This document shows, piece after piece, positions 53,548 through 62,794 of a stretch of 64,000 bases of DNA. Each line of letters opens with the position of its first letter. Position 1 is the first letter of the stretch. Below the pieces are notes generated by a model. The model did not search any database. It saw only the letters and a program-made list of their open reading frames with translations, and was not told the DNA's origin. Made by a program: the position numbers and the translations under genes. The DNA comes from JAXMEB01 sp046348545 (GTDB lineage Bacteria; Pseudomonadota; Gammaproteobacteria; Berkiellales; Berkiellaceae), in NCBI GenBank assembly GCA_046348545.1, contig JAXMEB010000007.1:14122-78121 (forward strand), written 5' to 3'.

Positions 53548-54505
53548 TCTCTTATTCGTCCTATTGTTCAGTCTATTTTCTGCATTTAGCGTTCAAGCTA
53601 AGTGTGATAACCAATTTATCAATCCAGTCACCGACATTTCATGGTCATGCATTTTTCCGATTCGTCTTGGTGGGGTTGCTATTAAGGGAAGCGGGCCGTC
53701 CGAAGATCCGAGCCTTAATCGCAGCCCCGTTTGCGTCTGCAAAGGGGGCAAAGTGCCGAGGGTGGGGATTAAGGCTTCATTTTGGGAGCCCTCGCGGATT
53801 ATTGACACGGTTTCCGATCCATATTGCATGATGCCACTCGGCACCAAGCTCAGTGAACCTAAACCTGGCACCTTACGTGGTGGCTTAAGTAATGGGGTCA
53901 ATGGTTCTGGTCGAGCTTTTCAACAAATGCATTTTTATATTTTTCCGGCTTGGAAAGTATTGGATATGTTTTTAGATTTGCCCTGCATTGAAGATAAAGG
54001 GGTGGATGTCTTGGCCATGACCGAAATCATGCCAAATTGGAATTCTGAAATACTCTCATTAATCGTCAACCCCGAAGCGATTTTATTTGCCAATCCAGTC
54101 ACGGGTTTAGCTTGTAGCGCGGATGCAGTTTCAGCATTGGGCGGCATGCCCCGAAACGAATTGTTCTGGTGCATGGGTTCCTGGGGCAATGCTTATCCCT
54201 TGGCGGGCTCAATCACCTCTACAGACTATACCGAGGCCAATGCGGGCTTAGCCGCCAGAGGTATTTTTATGATGGGACGCTTAGGCATGCTACAAGACAC
54301 ATCAGAAGATGGCTGTTCATTTTCATTTTCGCCTATTTGGAAGAAAAATCGATACAAATTGCAAATGATGCGGCCTGTTCGCGATTCTATGTGCTTACCC
54401 ATCGGGCGAGAAGGGATGCTATGGGATAGCATGAAGCACCCACTCACCAAAGACAATTTCATGTGGATGCTCTTTAAAAAGGTGGATTGTTGTGTCAGCT
54501 ATTAG
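53537..54505 (+). CDS. traU: TraU DNA-transfer protein
   Basis: 322 residues with a signal peptide and many Cys (DISWSCIFPIRLGG, PVCVCKGGK, CSYx end). TraU is a periplasmic protein for DNA transfer. Its many Cys would rely on the Dsb proteins of the cluster. Confidence 0.9.
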   Translation: MRASLLFVLLFSLFSAFSVQAKCDNQFINPVTDISWSCIFPIRLGGVAIKGSGPSEDPSLNRSPVCVCKGGKVPRVGIKASFWEPSRIIDTVSDPYCMMPLGTKLSEPKPGTLRGGLSNGVNGSGRAFQQMHFYIFPAWKVLDMFLDLPCIEDKGVDVLAMTEIMPNWNSEILSLIVNPEAILFANPVTGLACSADAVSALGGMPRNELFWCMGSWGNAYPLAGSITSTDYTEANAGLAARGIFMMGRLGMLQDTSEDGCSFSFSPIWKKNRYKLQMMRPVRDSMCLPIGREGMLWDSMKHPLTKDNFMWMLFKKVDCCVSY

Positions 54506-55202
54506 AACATTGCTGCTCGTATTATGTTTGACCCTTACACCTGCTAGGGCATTTGAAATTAACATTTCAGATGAAATGAGAGAGAAAGCACGACAAACCG
54601 CAGAAATGGGCATGAGAGAATCCACTGCCGCTAAAGCCAGCGCTTTGAAAATTAAGGCTATATTGGAAAGTCCTGAATGGAAAGAAAAAGAAAATCGATA
54701 TAAAAGCGATATCTCAAAAATCCTTAAGATTGAGCAACCTAAAGATAGGGAAGCTGTTGAGATAGCATCCATTAATCGCCCCGTGTTGTTTATGAGCAAA
54801 TCCATTCCACTAATCACTTTAAGGCGGTATGCCATTGATTTAGCAAAAATAGGCGGTGTGATGGTACTGCAAGGTGGGGTAGAGGGCTTAAAGCAGTTAG
54901 GTCCAACTATGCAATTTACGGCAGACATTTTAAAAGTTGATCCAAGCTGCCAGCAGGATTGCAAAATGCACAATACGACCGTCTTAATTGATCCGATTCT
55001 ATTTCGCGCCAATCAAATCAAGGTCGTACCGGCGCTCATATATCAAAGAGAATTAAATGTAGAAAGTCACTGTATTGATGGTGGCAAGCCGCAACCTGCC
55101 ACACATGTGGTCTATGGTGATGCCTCAATTCGAGGGTTGCTCGAAGCTTTGTATGAGCTCTCTAACGATCATGAGATTTCAAAATTGATAGAGGTGTTTT
55201 AA
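54492..55202 (+). CDS. trbC: TrbC pilus assembly protein
   Basis: 236 residues starting at a GTG that overlaps traU. A signal peptide is followed by a charged helix and a thioredoxin-like domain (VLFMSKSIPLITLRRYAID, VLIDPILFRANQIKVVPAL). This matches the F TrbC family, which interacts with TraW. Confidence 0.85.
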   Translation: MSAIRTLLLVLCLTLTPARAFEINISDEMREKARQTAEMGMRESTAAKASALKIKAILESPEWKEKENRYKSDISKILKIEQPKDREAVEIASINRPVLFMSKSIPLITLRRYAIDLAKIGGVMVLQGGVEGLKQLGPTMQFTADILKVDPSCQQDCKMHNTTVLIDPILFRANQIKVVPALIYQRELNVESHCIDGGKPQPATHVVYGDASIRGLLEALYELSNDHEISKLIEVF

Positions 55203-55631
55203 TTGAGAATTCTTTTAATATCTGGATTTCTGTCATTGATGGTTTGGTTTGTATTTGAGCACTTGGTGATTGTCACCTCTAATAGCATTGACCATCGTGT
55301 ATTTTGGAAAACAGACCAAACGCCTAAAAAGGGGGATTATGTTTTGTTTGATTTACGGCATGAATTAGTAGGCTTAGACGCTGTACGCCTGACAAAACGT
55401 ATCGCATGCGGACCAGGCGAGCTGCTAGAAAAAAAGGGCCATCAATTTTTATGTGATGGCAAATTATTGGGTCATGCCAAGCGGGCCAATAAATTACCCG
55501 CTTTTAAATTTGAAGGGGTCATACCAGAAAATGAAGGATTCGTGATGGGAACACATGAAGACAGTTTTGATAGTCGGTACTTTGGATTAGTTGATTTATC
55601 AAAAGCAATAAAACTAAAAGTCATCTTTTAA
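55203..55631 (+). CDS. S26 signal peptidase, TrhF/RP4 TraF-like
   Basis: 142 residues from a TTG that directly follows trbC. An N-terminal membrane anchor precedes the catalytic Ser of VTSNSIDHR and the Lys of RLTKRIACGPGE, with NEGFVMGTHEDSFDSRY as the last box. It is likely to process or cyclise pilin or other exported Tra proteins. This gene is typical of IncHI/R27-type rather than F clusters. Confidence 0.8.
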   Translation: MRILLISGFLSLMVWFVFEHLVIVTSNSIDHRVFWKTDQTPKKGDYVLFDLRHELVGLDAVRLTKRIACGPGELLEKKGHQFLCDGKLLGHAKRANKLPAFKFEGVIPENEGFVMGTHEDSFDSRYFGLVDLSKAIKLKVIF

Positions 55632-55644
55632 GGAGTTAATTGGA

Positions 55645-56046
55645 ATGTTCAGGAAGTCAGTCATTGTAGGTTCAGTTTTAATATCGCTATTGAATGCGGG
55701 ATGCTCAACCATGGCAGGTGGGCACAAAAAGAAAGATATGACCTTTACGTCTGTGCCAGCGGGCGCCATGGTTTCATCTGGCGAGCGGGGTGATTTAGGC
55801 GTCACGCCCTTAACCGTTGCAATCAGTCCGGGGGACTCAGGTCATTTCATTTTCACCAAAGAAGGGTATGAAAACAAATCGGTGCAATTAAAAAAATCAG
55901 TCAATTCGAAGTCACATGGCAACCTCATATTATTGCCGCTCTATCCCGTTGGGAAATTGGTCGATCAAATGACCGATGCGGACCAAAAATTTGATACGGA
56001 CCAAGTTCATGTTGAACTCGAACCCCTTAAGACAGAGAAGGCGTGA
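55645..56046 (+). CDS. PEGA-domain lipoprotein
   Basis: 133 residues with a signal peptide and lipobox (SLLNAGCS). A short PEGA-like domain (VPAGAMVSSGERGDLGVTPL, then FTKEGYENKSVQLKK) follows. The gene is inside the tra operon between the signal peptidase and traF. Role unknown; perhaps surface or mating-pair related. Confidence 0.7.
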   Translation: MFRKSVIVGSVLISLLNAGCSTMAGGHKKKDMTFTSVPAGAMVSSGERGDLGVTPLTVAISPGDSGHFIFTKEGYENKSVQLKKSVNSKSHGNLILLPLYPVGKLVDQMTDADQKFDTDQVHVELEPLKTEKA

Positions 56047-56867
56047 TGCTGAAATCGTATCAAATTTCCCTTTTAGCGGCATGCATCTGGATGCAGCCGC
56101 TGCCACTCCTGGCTGATGAGCCTGAGCGAGATGAAAAGCATGGGTATTTTTGGTACGAAGATATTTCTATAAAAAAAGAAGCAACAGAAGAAAAATATCC
56201 CAAACCCGCTAAGCCATCACCAGCAGAAATGATGGCCATGCATCCTGCTGAGTTGCGAAAGCTTCTAAAGCAGCACCTTGAGTACAGTGCTTACACCTTA
56301 AAGCCGGATGATGTGGCGAATTATTACACTGTCCAAGATATGGTGCGTCGAAAATCGGCTGCATTTACCGCCGTGAGTGGGCAAGTGATGTTAGAGCACC
56401 CAGAACTGAATGCTAAATCAGCTTATCCAACGACCAGTGCAAGCAGGAATGCGAATAAGCAGCAGCATGAAGAAATGATTGAAACAAAGCTTAACGCAAG
56501 AAGAGACCGTTATGCTTTTGGCTATTTGACCAGAGAGGATTGTTCGTATTGTGTAGTCATGCGGCAGACCTTGAAACACTTTCAAAATAAGCATCATTGG
56601 CGAGTAGAGGAATTTGACCTTGGTAAGCACCCTGAAATCGCAGCCAGGTTCAATGCTTCGGTCACACCGATGCTCATTATGATTGAGAAAGGATCTCAAC
56701 GTTGGGTGCCCGTTGCTGTGGGCGCTGAGCCCTTGAGCACCATTGAGCAGGGCGCCTATCGAGCAATTCGAATGCTAGAAGGCGCGATTAGGCCTGAGCA
56801 GTTCTATACAAACGAAAACATGCAGGGCGGCTTTTTCGATCCAGCTAAGCATCAAGGCGGCCTCTAA
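56046..56867 (+). CDS. traF: TraF thioredoxin-like protein
   Basis: About 273 residues from the ATG at 56046 (the PEGA-gene stop overlaps it). A signal peptide (ISLLAACIWMQPLPLLADE) and a thioredoxin-fold domain with CSYC (about 165-168) and the cis-Pro loop SVTPMLIM. F TraF lacks this CxxC, so this version may be redox-active. Confidence 0.85.
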   Translation: MLKSYQISLLAACIWMQPLPLLADEPERDEKHGYFWYEDISIKKEATEEKYPKPAKPSPAEMMAMHPAELRKLLKQHLEYSAYTLKPDDVANYYTVQDMVRRKSAAFTAVSGQVMLEHPELNAKSAYPTTSASRNANKQQHEEMIETKLNARRDRYAFGYLTREDCSYCVVMRQTLKHFQNKHHWRVEEFDLGKHPEIAARFNASVTPMLIMIEKGSQRWVPVAVGAEPLSTIEQGAYRAIRMLEGAIRPEQFYTNENMQGGFFDPAKHQGGL

Positions 56868-58253
56868 ATGAAAAAATCCTTCCAAACACTGGTGGCTTCG
56901 ATATCTCTTTTTTGCTGCGGGGCGGCAAATGCGGATTGGGTGAACAACTGGTTTGACCATTCGAAAATAGACGGTGCTAGCAGTTACAAGAATCAACAGC
57001 GTGGCTTCTATAGCGCCGGGGGCTTTTCGGGGCGCTTTAACACCGCAACGGATCATCTCCTTACCATTTCAAAGCCAAAGCTCTCAAGTGGTTGTGGTGG
57101 CATTGATGGCTTTATGGGCGGCATCAGCTTTTTAGATGAGGACTATATCGTTCAAAAATTTCAAAGCATGATGCAGGTTGCTCCAGCAATGGCCTTTGAC
57201 ATGGTGCTCAAGACCATGTGCAAGGAATGCTCAGAGACGCTCACTAAGCTTGATGCCGCAGCGACTTGGCTGAATAGTTTGCAGTTGAATGAATGCGCTA
57301 TGTCCAAACGCATGGTGGTGACTGCTTCGAAAGCCGACCCCAACATTATGGGTGAGGTTTGGAATGAAATCACATCCGGCGTTTCATTAAAAGAAGCAAC
57401 AGATCGAAGCTGGCATGAAGCACAGGAAAAAATACGAGCTAACGACAATAAACCCACCACAGATTTAAAGGCTCAAGTCGCAGGCTGCCCCCTCGAGGTC
57501 TCTGAAATTTTTAAAACAGGCTCGGTTATAGCCAATGCAACAGCGAAAGTGGGGATGTCTGAATACGCCAACATTATCAGGGGGTATATGGGCGACGTAA
57601 AAATTCAGGCAGGAAAGGAAGATTTTATTCCAACTGCAATAGAAATCACCGCATGTCCTCAAAACCAAAAAACCTCCATTGAAGATATGCTGTATGGGCA
57701 TGCCTATGCAAAAGATGTTAATGGGGATTGCGTTAAAGACACTGAAAGAGGGGTGATGAGTATCGTGCGCGAAAAACTAAAAAGCATTGCTGCGCATATG
57801 AAAGCTGGGACTAAGCTTGATCCTGAAGAGGAAAAATTCATCAATGCGACTGCTAACGTGCCGGTTTACTCAATTCTGCGGAAGGCGATTATCAAGGACA
57901 ATGTCGATTTGCAAATTGACTTAATGACTGAACTAGTCGCGATTAATTATACATTTTATATTTTTAGCGACTTGTATCGGAATACAGAATTTATGTTTAA
58001 CAAGGTGAAAGCAGCCATGGAATCGGGGGCCAGCGCGGGCGATAAGCCCTGTGATATGCGGGTCTATGCTCAAGCAAGTCAGCATTTTAATAGCTTATAT
58101 TCAAAATTAAAAAGCAATCAGCGCGCTGTATTAACAGCCTATCAACAAAAACTAAATTCACTTGCTATTTCGATGCAGTATCAGCATCTAAATGAACAAG
58201 ATGATAAACAAGTCAATAGAAACATTTCAGTCGAATTTGAAAAGGCATCATGA
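56868..58253 (+). CDS. traH: TraH pilus assembly protein
   Basis: 461 residues with a signal peptide (TLVASISLFCCGAANADWV). The start ADWVNNWFDHSKIDG, the Cys pair SSGCGGIDGFMGG, and CKECSETLTKLDAAATWLN are hallmarks of TraH, an outer-membrane-associated protein in pilus extension. Overlaps traG by four bases. Confidence 0.95.
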   Translation: MKKSFQTLVASISLFCCGAANADWVNNWFDHSKIDGASSYKNQQRGFYSAGGFSGRFNTATDHLLTISKPKLSSGCGGIDGFMGGISFLDEDYIVQKFQSMMQVAPAMAFDMVLKTMCKECSETLTKLDAAATWLNSLQLNECAMSKRMVVTASKADPNIMGEVWNEITSGVSLKEATDRSWHEAQEKIRANDNKPTTDLKAQVAGCPLEVSEIFKTGSVIANATAKVGMSEYANIIRGYMGDVKIQAGKEDFIPTAIEITACPQNQKTSIEDMLYGHAYAKDVNGDCVKDTERGVMSIVREKLKSIAAHMKAGTKLDPEEEKFINATANVPVYSILRKAIIKDNVDLQIDLMTELVAINYTFYIFSDLYRNTEFMFNKVKAAMESGASAGDKPCDMRVYAQASQHFNSLYSKLKSNQRAVLTAYQQKLNSLAISMQYQHLNEQDDKQVNRNISVEFEKAS

Positions 58254-60835
58254 TTAAAAAAAGAATTGGCGCATTTGTTGTTGGGATGTCTATGAGTCAA
58301 TGTGCGTTGGCGTTGACCATGGATTTTTATGTCTATGATGGGTTTTCAGCTACGCTAGATGCCTTTAGGAAAATAGCGCTTATCTTTGCTGATAAAGATT
58401 ATATCGTGCTTTTTAGTATCTTTGCCATCTTGGGGATTTTTGTTGGTGGCAGTTTATTTTACGGAAAGGCGGTGATAGGCTCCTTTGATGGGCATTCACG
58501 TTTTTCTCTTAACTGGTTGGTGGTGCCCATCTTGGGCACCTTAGTATTTAAAGGGCTTGTGATACCTAAAGGCACAATGCATATTTATGACACGAGGACC
58601 AACCAGTATGAGGCTGTCCAACACGTTCCTAATTTGATTATTTTAGCTGCAAGCCTAATCAACAAAGTTGAGCGAGCGGTTGTCAATGTTCTTGATAAGA
58701 ATGCAGCATCTCCCTATTCAAAGGATGCGGGTGGTTTAAGCTTTAAATTGTTGTATGAAGCGACACAGAGCACATCCGGTAAAATTGATTATTATCTTCA
58801 TAAATCAATCAAAAAATTCTTTGCTGATTGCTATCCTCTGGCATTAGTCAATCCTGATAAAGATTTTAATTTAGAAAAATTACGCTCTAGAACAATCGAC
58901 TTGATGGGTGAAATGGAGCATTTAAAAAATCAGGCTTTCTATACTCAGTACTTTGATAAGCAACATAAAACTGGCGAGTTAATGACCTGTGAAGCCGCTT
59001 GGACTGACAAATTAAAACCCAAGCTAGTCAGTGGTGAGTCAACGAGTGAATTTTTAGAGCATATCTGCAAGAAAAATAATTTTAGCCTGAATAATGAAAT
59101 CGGTATTCAAGCCTGCAAATCTTCGATTGACCGAGCGATTAGCTCAGCATATGGGACATCCGTGCCGTCGGATGCTTTTATACGCAATAGTGTCATTGCT
59201 TCCAGCGTTGCTGGGGCGATACAAGATGCCAATCCAGACATCGGGGTTCGAAGTTTAACAAACCGAGCGATGATCAACGAGGGGATTGGGGTCGCGCAGG
59301 CGGCTGAAAACTGGTTGCCCGCCATCCGAGCCGTTATGACGGCCGTGATATTGGGGCTGCTTCCGATATTGCTTCTATTTATGGTCACGCCTTTGTTCCC
59401 GCAGGTGCTAAATCTAACATTTTCTTTATTTGCGTGGCTTGCCCTCTGGGGCATTGTCGATGCCTTTTTATATCAGATGACGCTAGACCAAATGGTGCAC
59501 GCCTTTAGTGGAAGCAGTATCCACCATATGGGGCTTTTGGCATTTTGGGAAGCGCCTGAAAGTGCAATGAAGGCTTTAGCCATCATGGGGCAGGCGAGGA
59601 GTTTGGGGATTACGATTGCGACTTTTATTGCCGCCATTTTATTTAAGTTCAACGCTTATTCGTTATCTTCGATTGCGAATCGTTGGTCGCACCAGGTAGA
59701 CCAGGAAGGTAAAAAAGCAGCTGAACTTACGCAGTCACCTCAACATACCGCTGAGATGGTTGAATCCTTAGCGCGAGCGAATGCAACTTTTGGTAGTGCT
59801 AGCCAAGTTGGGTTTGGCGGGATGAGCCGTGCTGCAACGTATCATAAAGGCGCTGATATTGGTGCGGCCTTAACCGCAACCAGCATGACAACCGGTAGCG
59901 CGTTCAGCTCGGGTATGGTGACGGGCAAAATTCAGGGCGGCACTCAAGCTGGTCATGCTCGGGCAACCACTGAGGCAGGAGAAGACTTGAGTCAGGTTGC
60001 CTTTGAGACAGCGCGCATTGATACGGGCACTCGCATCGCGCATGCTCGTGGCTCTGAGCAGGCAGCTCATGAGCTAGGACTTGGCGGTGCGGCGGATATG
60101 TCTCAAGCGACAACGGCCATTAGCCAAAAGCACGGCTATGTTCAAAATGCGTCGAGTCAGGCCATGGTCGATAAAATCAAGGCTGACAATCCTCATTGGA
60201 CTGATGAAGAGGCGTGGCATGCATTGGGTACTTACTTGGCCGTTGATAAAATCGCAGAAATTTCGGCTTCAAAGGCTAATATAGGTGAGTATTTAGAACA
60301 AAAAACAGACATCCAAGCCATGAACATGGCGCGCAACAATGCGGGTGTGAAGGTTTTAGATAATCTTGCCAGTACCATGGGAATGTCGCCCACTGAGGCG
60401 GCGACTGCGCAGCAAGGAGCCCATCTCTCAGTAGGGCTCACTGGCGAACAAGCCCGTCACATAGAGAAGCGGGGGGATATATCTGCCATCCAAGCACAGA
60501 CTCTAGCCGATGGCGGATTATTGCATCTGACCACAGATCATCAAGGGAATGTAGTTAGCTCGACAGCTAGTATGAATCAGAATGCAAATAGTGATCGGAG
60601 TTCGCGCTGGGATACCAGTGATACGCACACTAATCAAACCATTATTCACAATGGCCTTGATATTGGTAACGGAAACTCGGGAATGAACGTCATGACCGAT
60701 GCTTCAAAGGTTGAGCTCATACTGGCTGGAGACAATGGTAAGCGTACTTTAGCATTGAGCGCAGCAGAGGCCCTTTCGAATGTGTATTCAATTCAGGACT
60801 CAACGCTGACTTCAACAGGTTGGCAAGCTGGGGTG
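58250..60835 (+). CDS. traG: TraG, N-terminal 862 residues, truncated by an IS2-like element
   Basis: Large inner-membrane protein with N-terminal spans (YIVLFSIFAILGIFVGGSLF, a pair near 370-400) and a long alanine/glycine-rich periplasmic C-terminus, as in F TraG. Pilus assembly needs the N-terminal part; the C-terminus stabilises mating pairs and is recognised by the entry-exclusion protein. The IS is inserted at codon 862; translation then adds 11 IS-encoded residues and stops at 60868. The remaining 119 codons are at 62157-62516. Intact length would be about 981. Confidence 0.9.
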
Positions 60836-60900
60836 TGTAGTAGCCCCCGTTTAGACCGGACCACCTAGCCTATTTAAGACATAGTAATAGGACTAGTATT

Positions 60901-61296
60901 ATGAGTATTAACAAGACCGGTTCGATCACAGAAGTTATTTGTTCGACAAAGGCTCGCAGACGGTGGGCTCCTTACGAAAAACACCAAATTGTTCAGGAAA
61001 CCTATCAACCTGGGGTTTCAATCTCGTTTATTGCAAGAAAACATGGTATACCTCCTAGCCAATTATTTACCTGGCGTAAGCACTTGGAGAATGGAGCTAT
61101 GGCTGGAGTCAAGTCCGAAGAAGATCTTGTCCCTCAAAGCGAGATGATTGCGCTCAAGAAGCATATCAGGAAGCTTGAACAAACCTTAGGTCAAAAAACT
61201 CTAGAAAACGAGATTTTACGTGAAGCGGTCAAGCTTGCGCGTGAAAAAAAACTAATCTCGCGGCAGCCCTTGTTCGGAGTGGAAGATTTCGAATAA
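60901..61296 (+). CDS. IS2-like transposase OrfA
   Basis: 131 residues with a helix-turn-helix (VSISFIARKHGIPPSQLFTWRKHL) and a C-terminal zipper helix. Near the end a run of eight A (61244-61251) gives a slippery A AAA AAA in the right phase; the -1 frame is open from there into orfB. Confidence 0.9.
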   Translation: MSINKTGSITEVICSTKARRRWAPYEKHQIVQETYQPGVSISFIARKHGIPPSQLFTWRKHLENGAMAGVKSEEDLVPQSEMIALKKHIRKLEQTLGQKTLENEILREAVKLAREKKLISRQPLFGVEDFE

Positions 61297-61352
61297 GAGC
61301 GATTGCGCGTACGCTTGATGTCGCGCGCTCGAACTTAATTGAAAAAGTAAAA

Positions 61353-62123
61353 TTGTTGGTTACGCGCCCGAAGAGGTACAACAAGATGGATGATGATGCT
61401 TTGCTAAAATTAATAAAAGAAATTACAGATGCACGGCCTACTTATGGATATCGGCGTGTCCTGCCTTTGCTAAATCATCTATTGCAACAGAAAGGTCGCC
61501 CAAAAATAAACCACAAGCGTCTTTATCGCATTATGAAGCAGCAAGGCTTGTTACTTCAAAGATACGGCAAGAAGGCTACTCGGACGCATGATGGCAAGAT
61601 CATTACACTCAAAAGTAACTTGCGCTGGTGCTCAGATGCTTTCACAATCCAGTGTTGCAATGGTGACAGGGTCTATGTTGCCTTTGCGATGGACACCTGC
61701 GACCGTGAGATTGTAGGGTATATAGCCTCAACAGTTGGCATGGATGGCGAATCTATCAGGGACTTAATAATGGAATCAGTTGAATATCGATTCGGTGAAA
61801 TTAATAAACTACCTCATCGCATTCAATGGTTAACAGACAATGGGCCATGCTATACAGCTAAAGAGACGGTTCAATTTGCCCGTAATCTTGGATTTGAAGT
61901 TTGCACTACTCCATCCTATAGCCCACAAAGCAATGGTATGGCTGAGGCTTTTGTAAAGACCTTCAAACGTGATTACGTTTGGCTTTCAGAGCTAAACAAT
62001 GCGCGGGATGTCATGGCTAAACTGCCACAATGGTTTGAGGATTATAATGAACATGCCCCTCATCAGGGCTTGAAAATGAGATCTCCTAGACAATACATTA
62101 AAGAGTTCTCAATGGCCGGCTAA
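61353..62123 (+). CDS. IS2-like transposase OrfB
   Basis: 256 residues as drawn; the frame is open upstream to the slippery site, so the true product is an OrfAB fusion. It has the HTH_21 part (RPTYGYRRVLPLLN) and an rve core with the Asp of WCSDAF, the Asp of LTDNGPCYT and the Glu of GMAEAFVKTFK. It appears intact. Confidence 0.9.
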   Translation: MLVTRPKRYNKMDDDALLKLIKEITDARPTYGYRRVLPLLNHLLQQKGRPKINHKRLYRIMKQQGLLLQRYGKKATRTHDGKIITLKSNLRWCSDAFTIQCCNGDRVYVAFAMDTCDREIVGYIASTVGMDGESIRDLIMESVEYRFGEINKLPHRIQWLTDNGPCYTAKETVQFARNLGFEVCTTPSYSPQSNGMAEAFVKTFKRDYVWLSELNNARDVMAKLPQWFEDYNEHAPHQGLKMRSPRQYIKEFSMAG

Positions 62124-62156
62124 GTGGTCCGAGTTTATAGGGGCAATTCCAGGGTG

Positions 62157-62516
62157 CTATTGAGCGGAACTGGTGGACAACATTCAAAAACAGGCCAATA
62201 TACCCAAAGTGTTAATGCGAGCTATGGCGTCTATTCAAATATGATCAGTGCACTGTATAAAGAAGCAAACCATCGTGGTTATGATCCCAGCTTTCGAGAT
62301 CAATGGGTAAGTAATGAATTCGCTCAACTTAATAAGAATATTTATGGTAAATTTGAAGAAATTGCTGTCGATCGTGCGGGTAGCAAAAATATCAATTTTG
62401 CCATATCTGAATATTTCGAGAGCAGGGGACTCAAAATAGCTTCAAATAACATTCAAAAGGATTGGATATCATATGAACATAGCTCAAAACTTCCTAAAGA
62501 AGCATTCAAAAATTAA
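62157..62516 (+). pseudogene. C-terminal 119 codons of traG beyond the IS
   Basis: Continues traG exactly in frame when the IS and one GGGTG are removed (AGV then LLSGTGGQ). It has no start of its own: the open frame upstream belongs to the IS end. It encodes the extreme periplasmic end of TraG. Confidence 0.85.
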
Positions 62517-62730
62517 ATGGGTATATCTATTCTTAAAAAACGGCTCATATGTTTTAATTTGTGCTATCGCATATGTTTTAGCGAAAATTTCAACTTGTGC
62601 TCTACAAGGCGGCTCAGACTATCAAAACCCTGTCACAGGAAAGAGTTCCTTGGATCCAGTATCTGGATTGCCCCCTACGCTCGTTAAGCAAATGTATGGG
62701 ATTGATCTTGGGTGTCCGCCAAGGAAGTGA
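62473..62730 (+). CDS. Small membrane protein, entry-exclusion candidate
   Basis: 85 residues with one hydrophobic helix (GSYVLICAIAYVLAKI) and a short polar tail with Cys. It overlaps the end of traG by 44 bp. In F the gene after traG is traS, an inner-membrane entry-exclusion protein; position and topology suggest the same here, but the sequence is not recognisably TraS. Confidence 0.5.
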   Translation: MNIAQNFLKKHSKIKWVYLFLKNGSYVLICAIAYVLAKISTCALQGGSDYQNPVTGKSSLDPVSGLPPTLVKQMYGIDLGCPPRK

Positions 62731-62747
62731 TCAATATTAAATTAATC

Positions 62748-62764
62748 AGCCGGGAGGCTTTTTT
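62748..62764 (+). terminator. Rho-independent terminator of the tra operon
   Basis: AGCC-GGGA-GGCT followed by six T. It lies 18 bp after the last tra-operon stop. Confidence 0.75.
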
Positions 62765-62794
62765 CGGTTTCTTAGGCCTCGGTTAATGATATAT

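Larger units (their letters stand above)
60836..62151 (+). mobile_element. IS2-like IS3-family insertion in traG
   Basis: 1316 bp. The ends TGTAGTAGCCCCC and (inverted) TGGAATTGCCCCT match IS2-type terminal repeats. GGGTG at 60831-60835 and 62152-62156 is a 5-bp target duplication. Two genes overlap the usual frameshift organisation. Confidence 0.85.
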
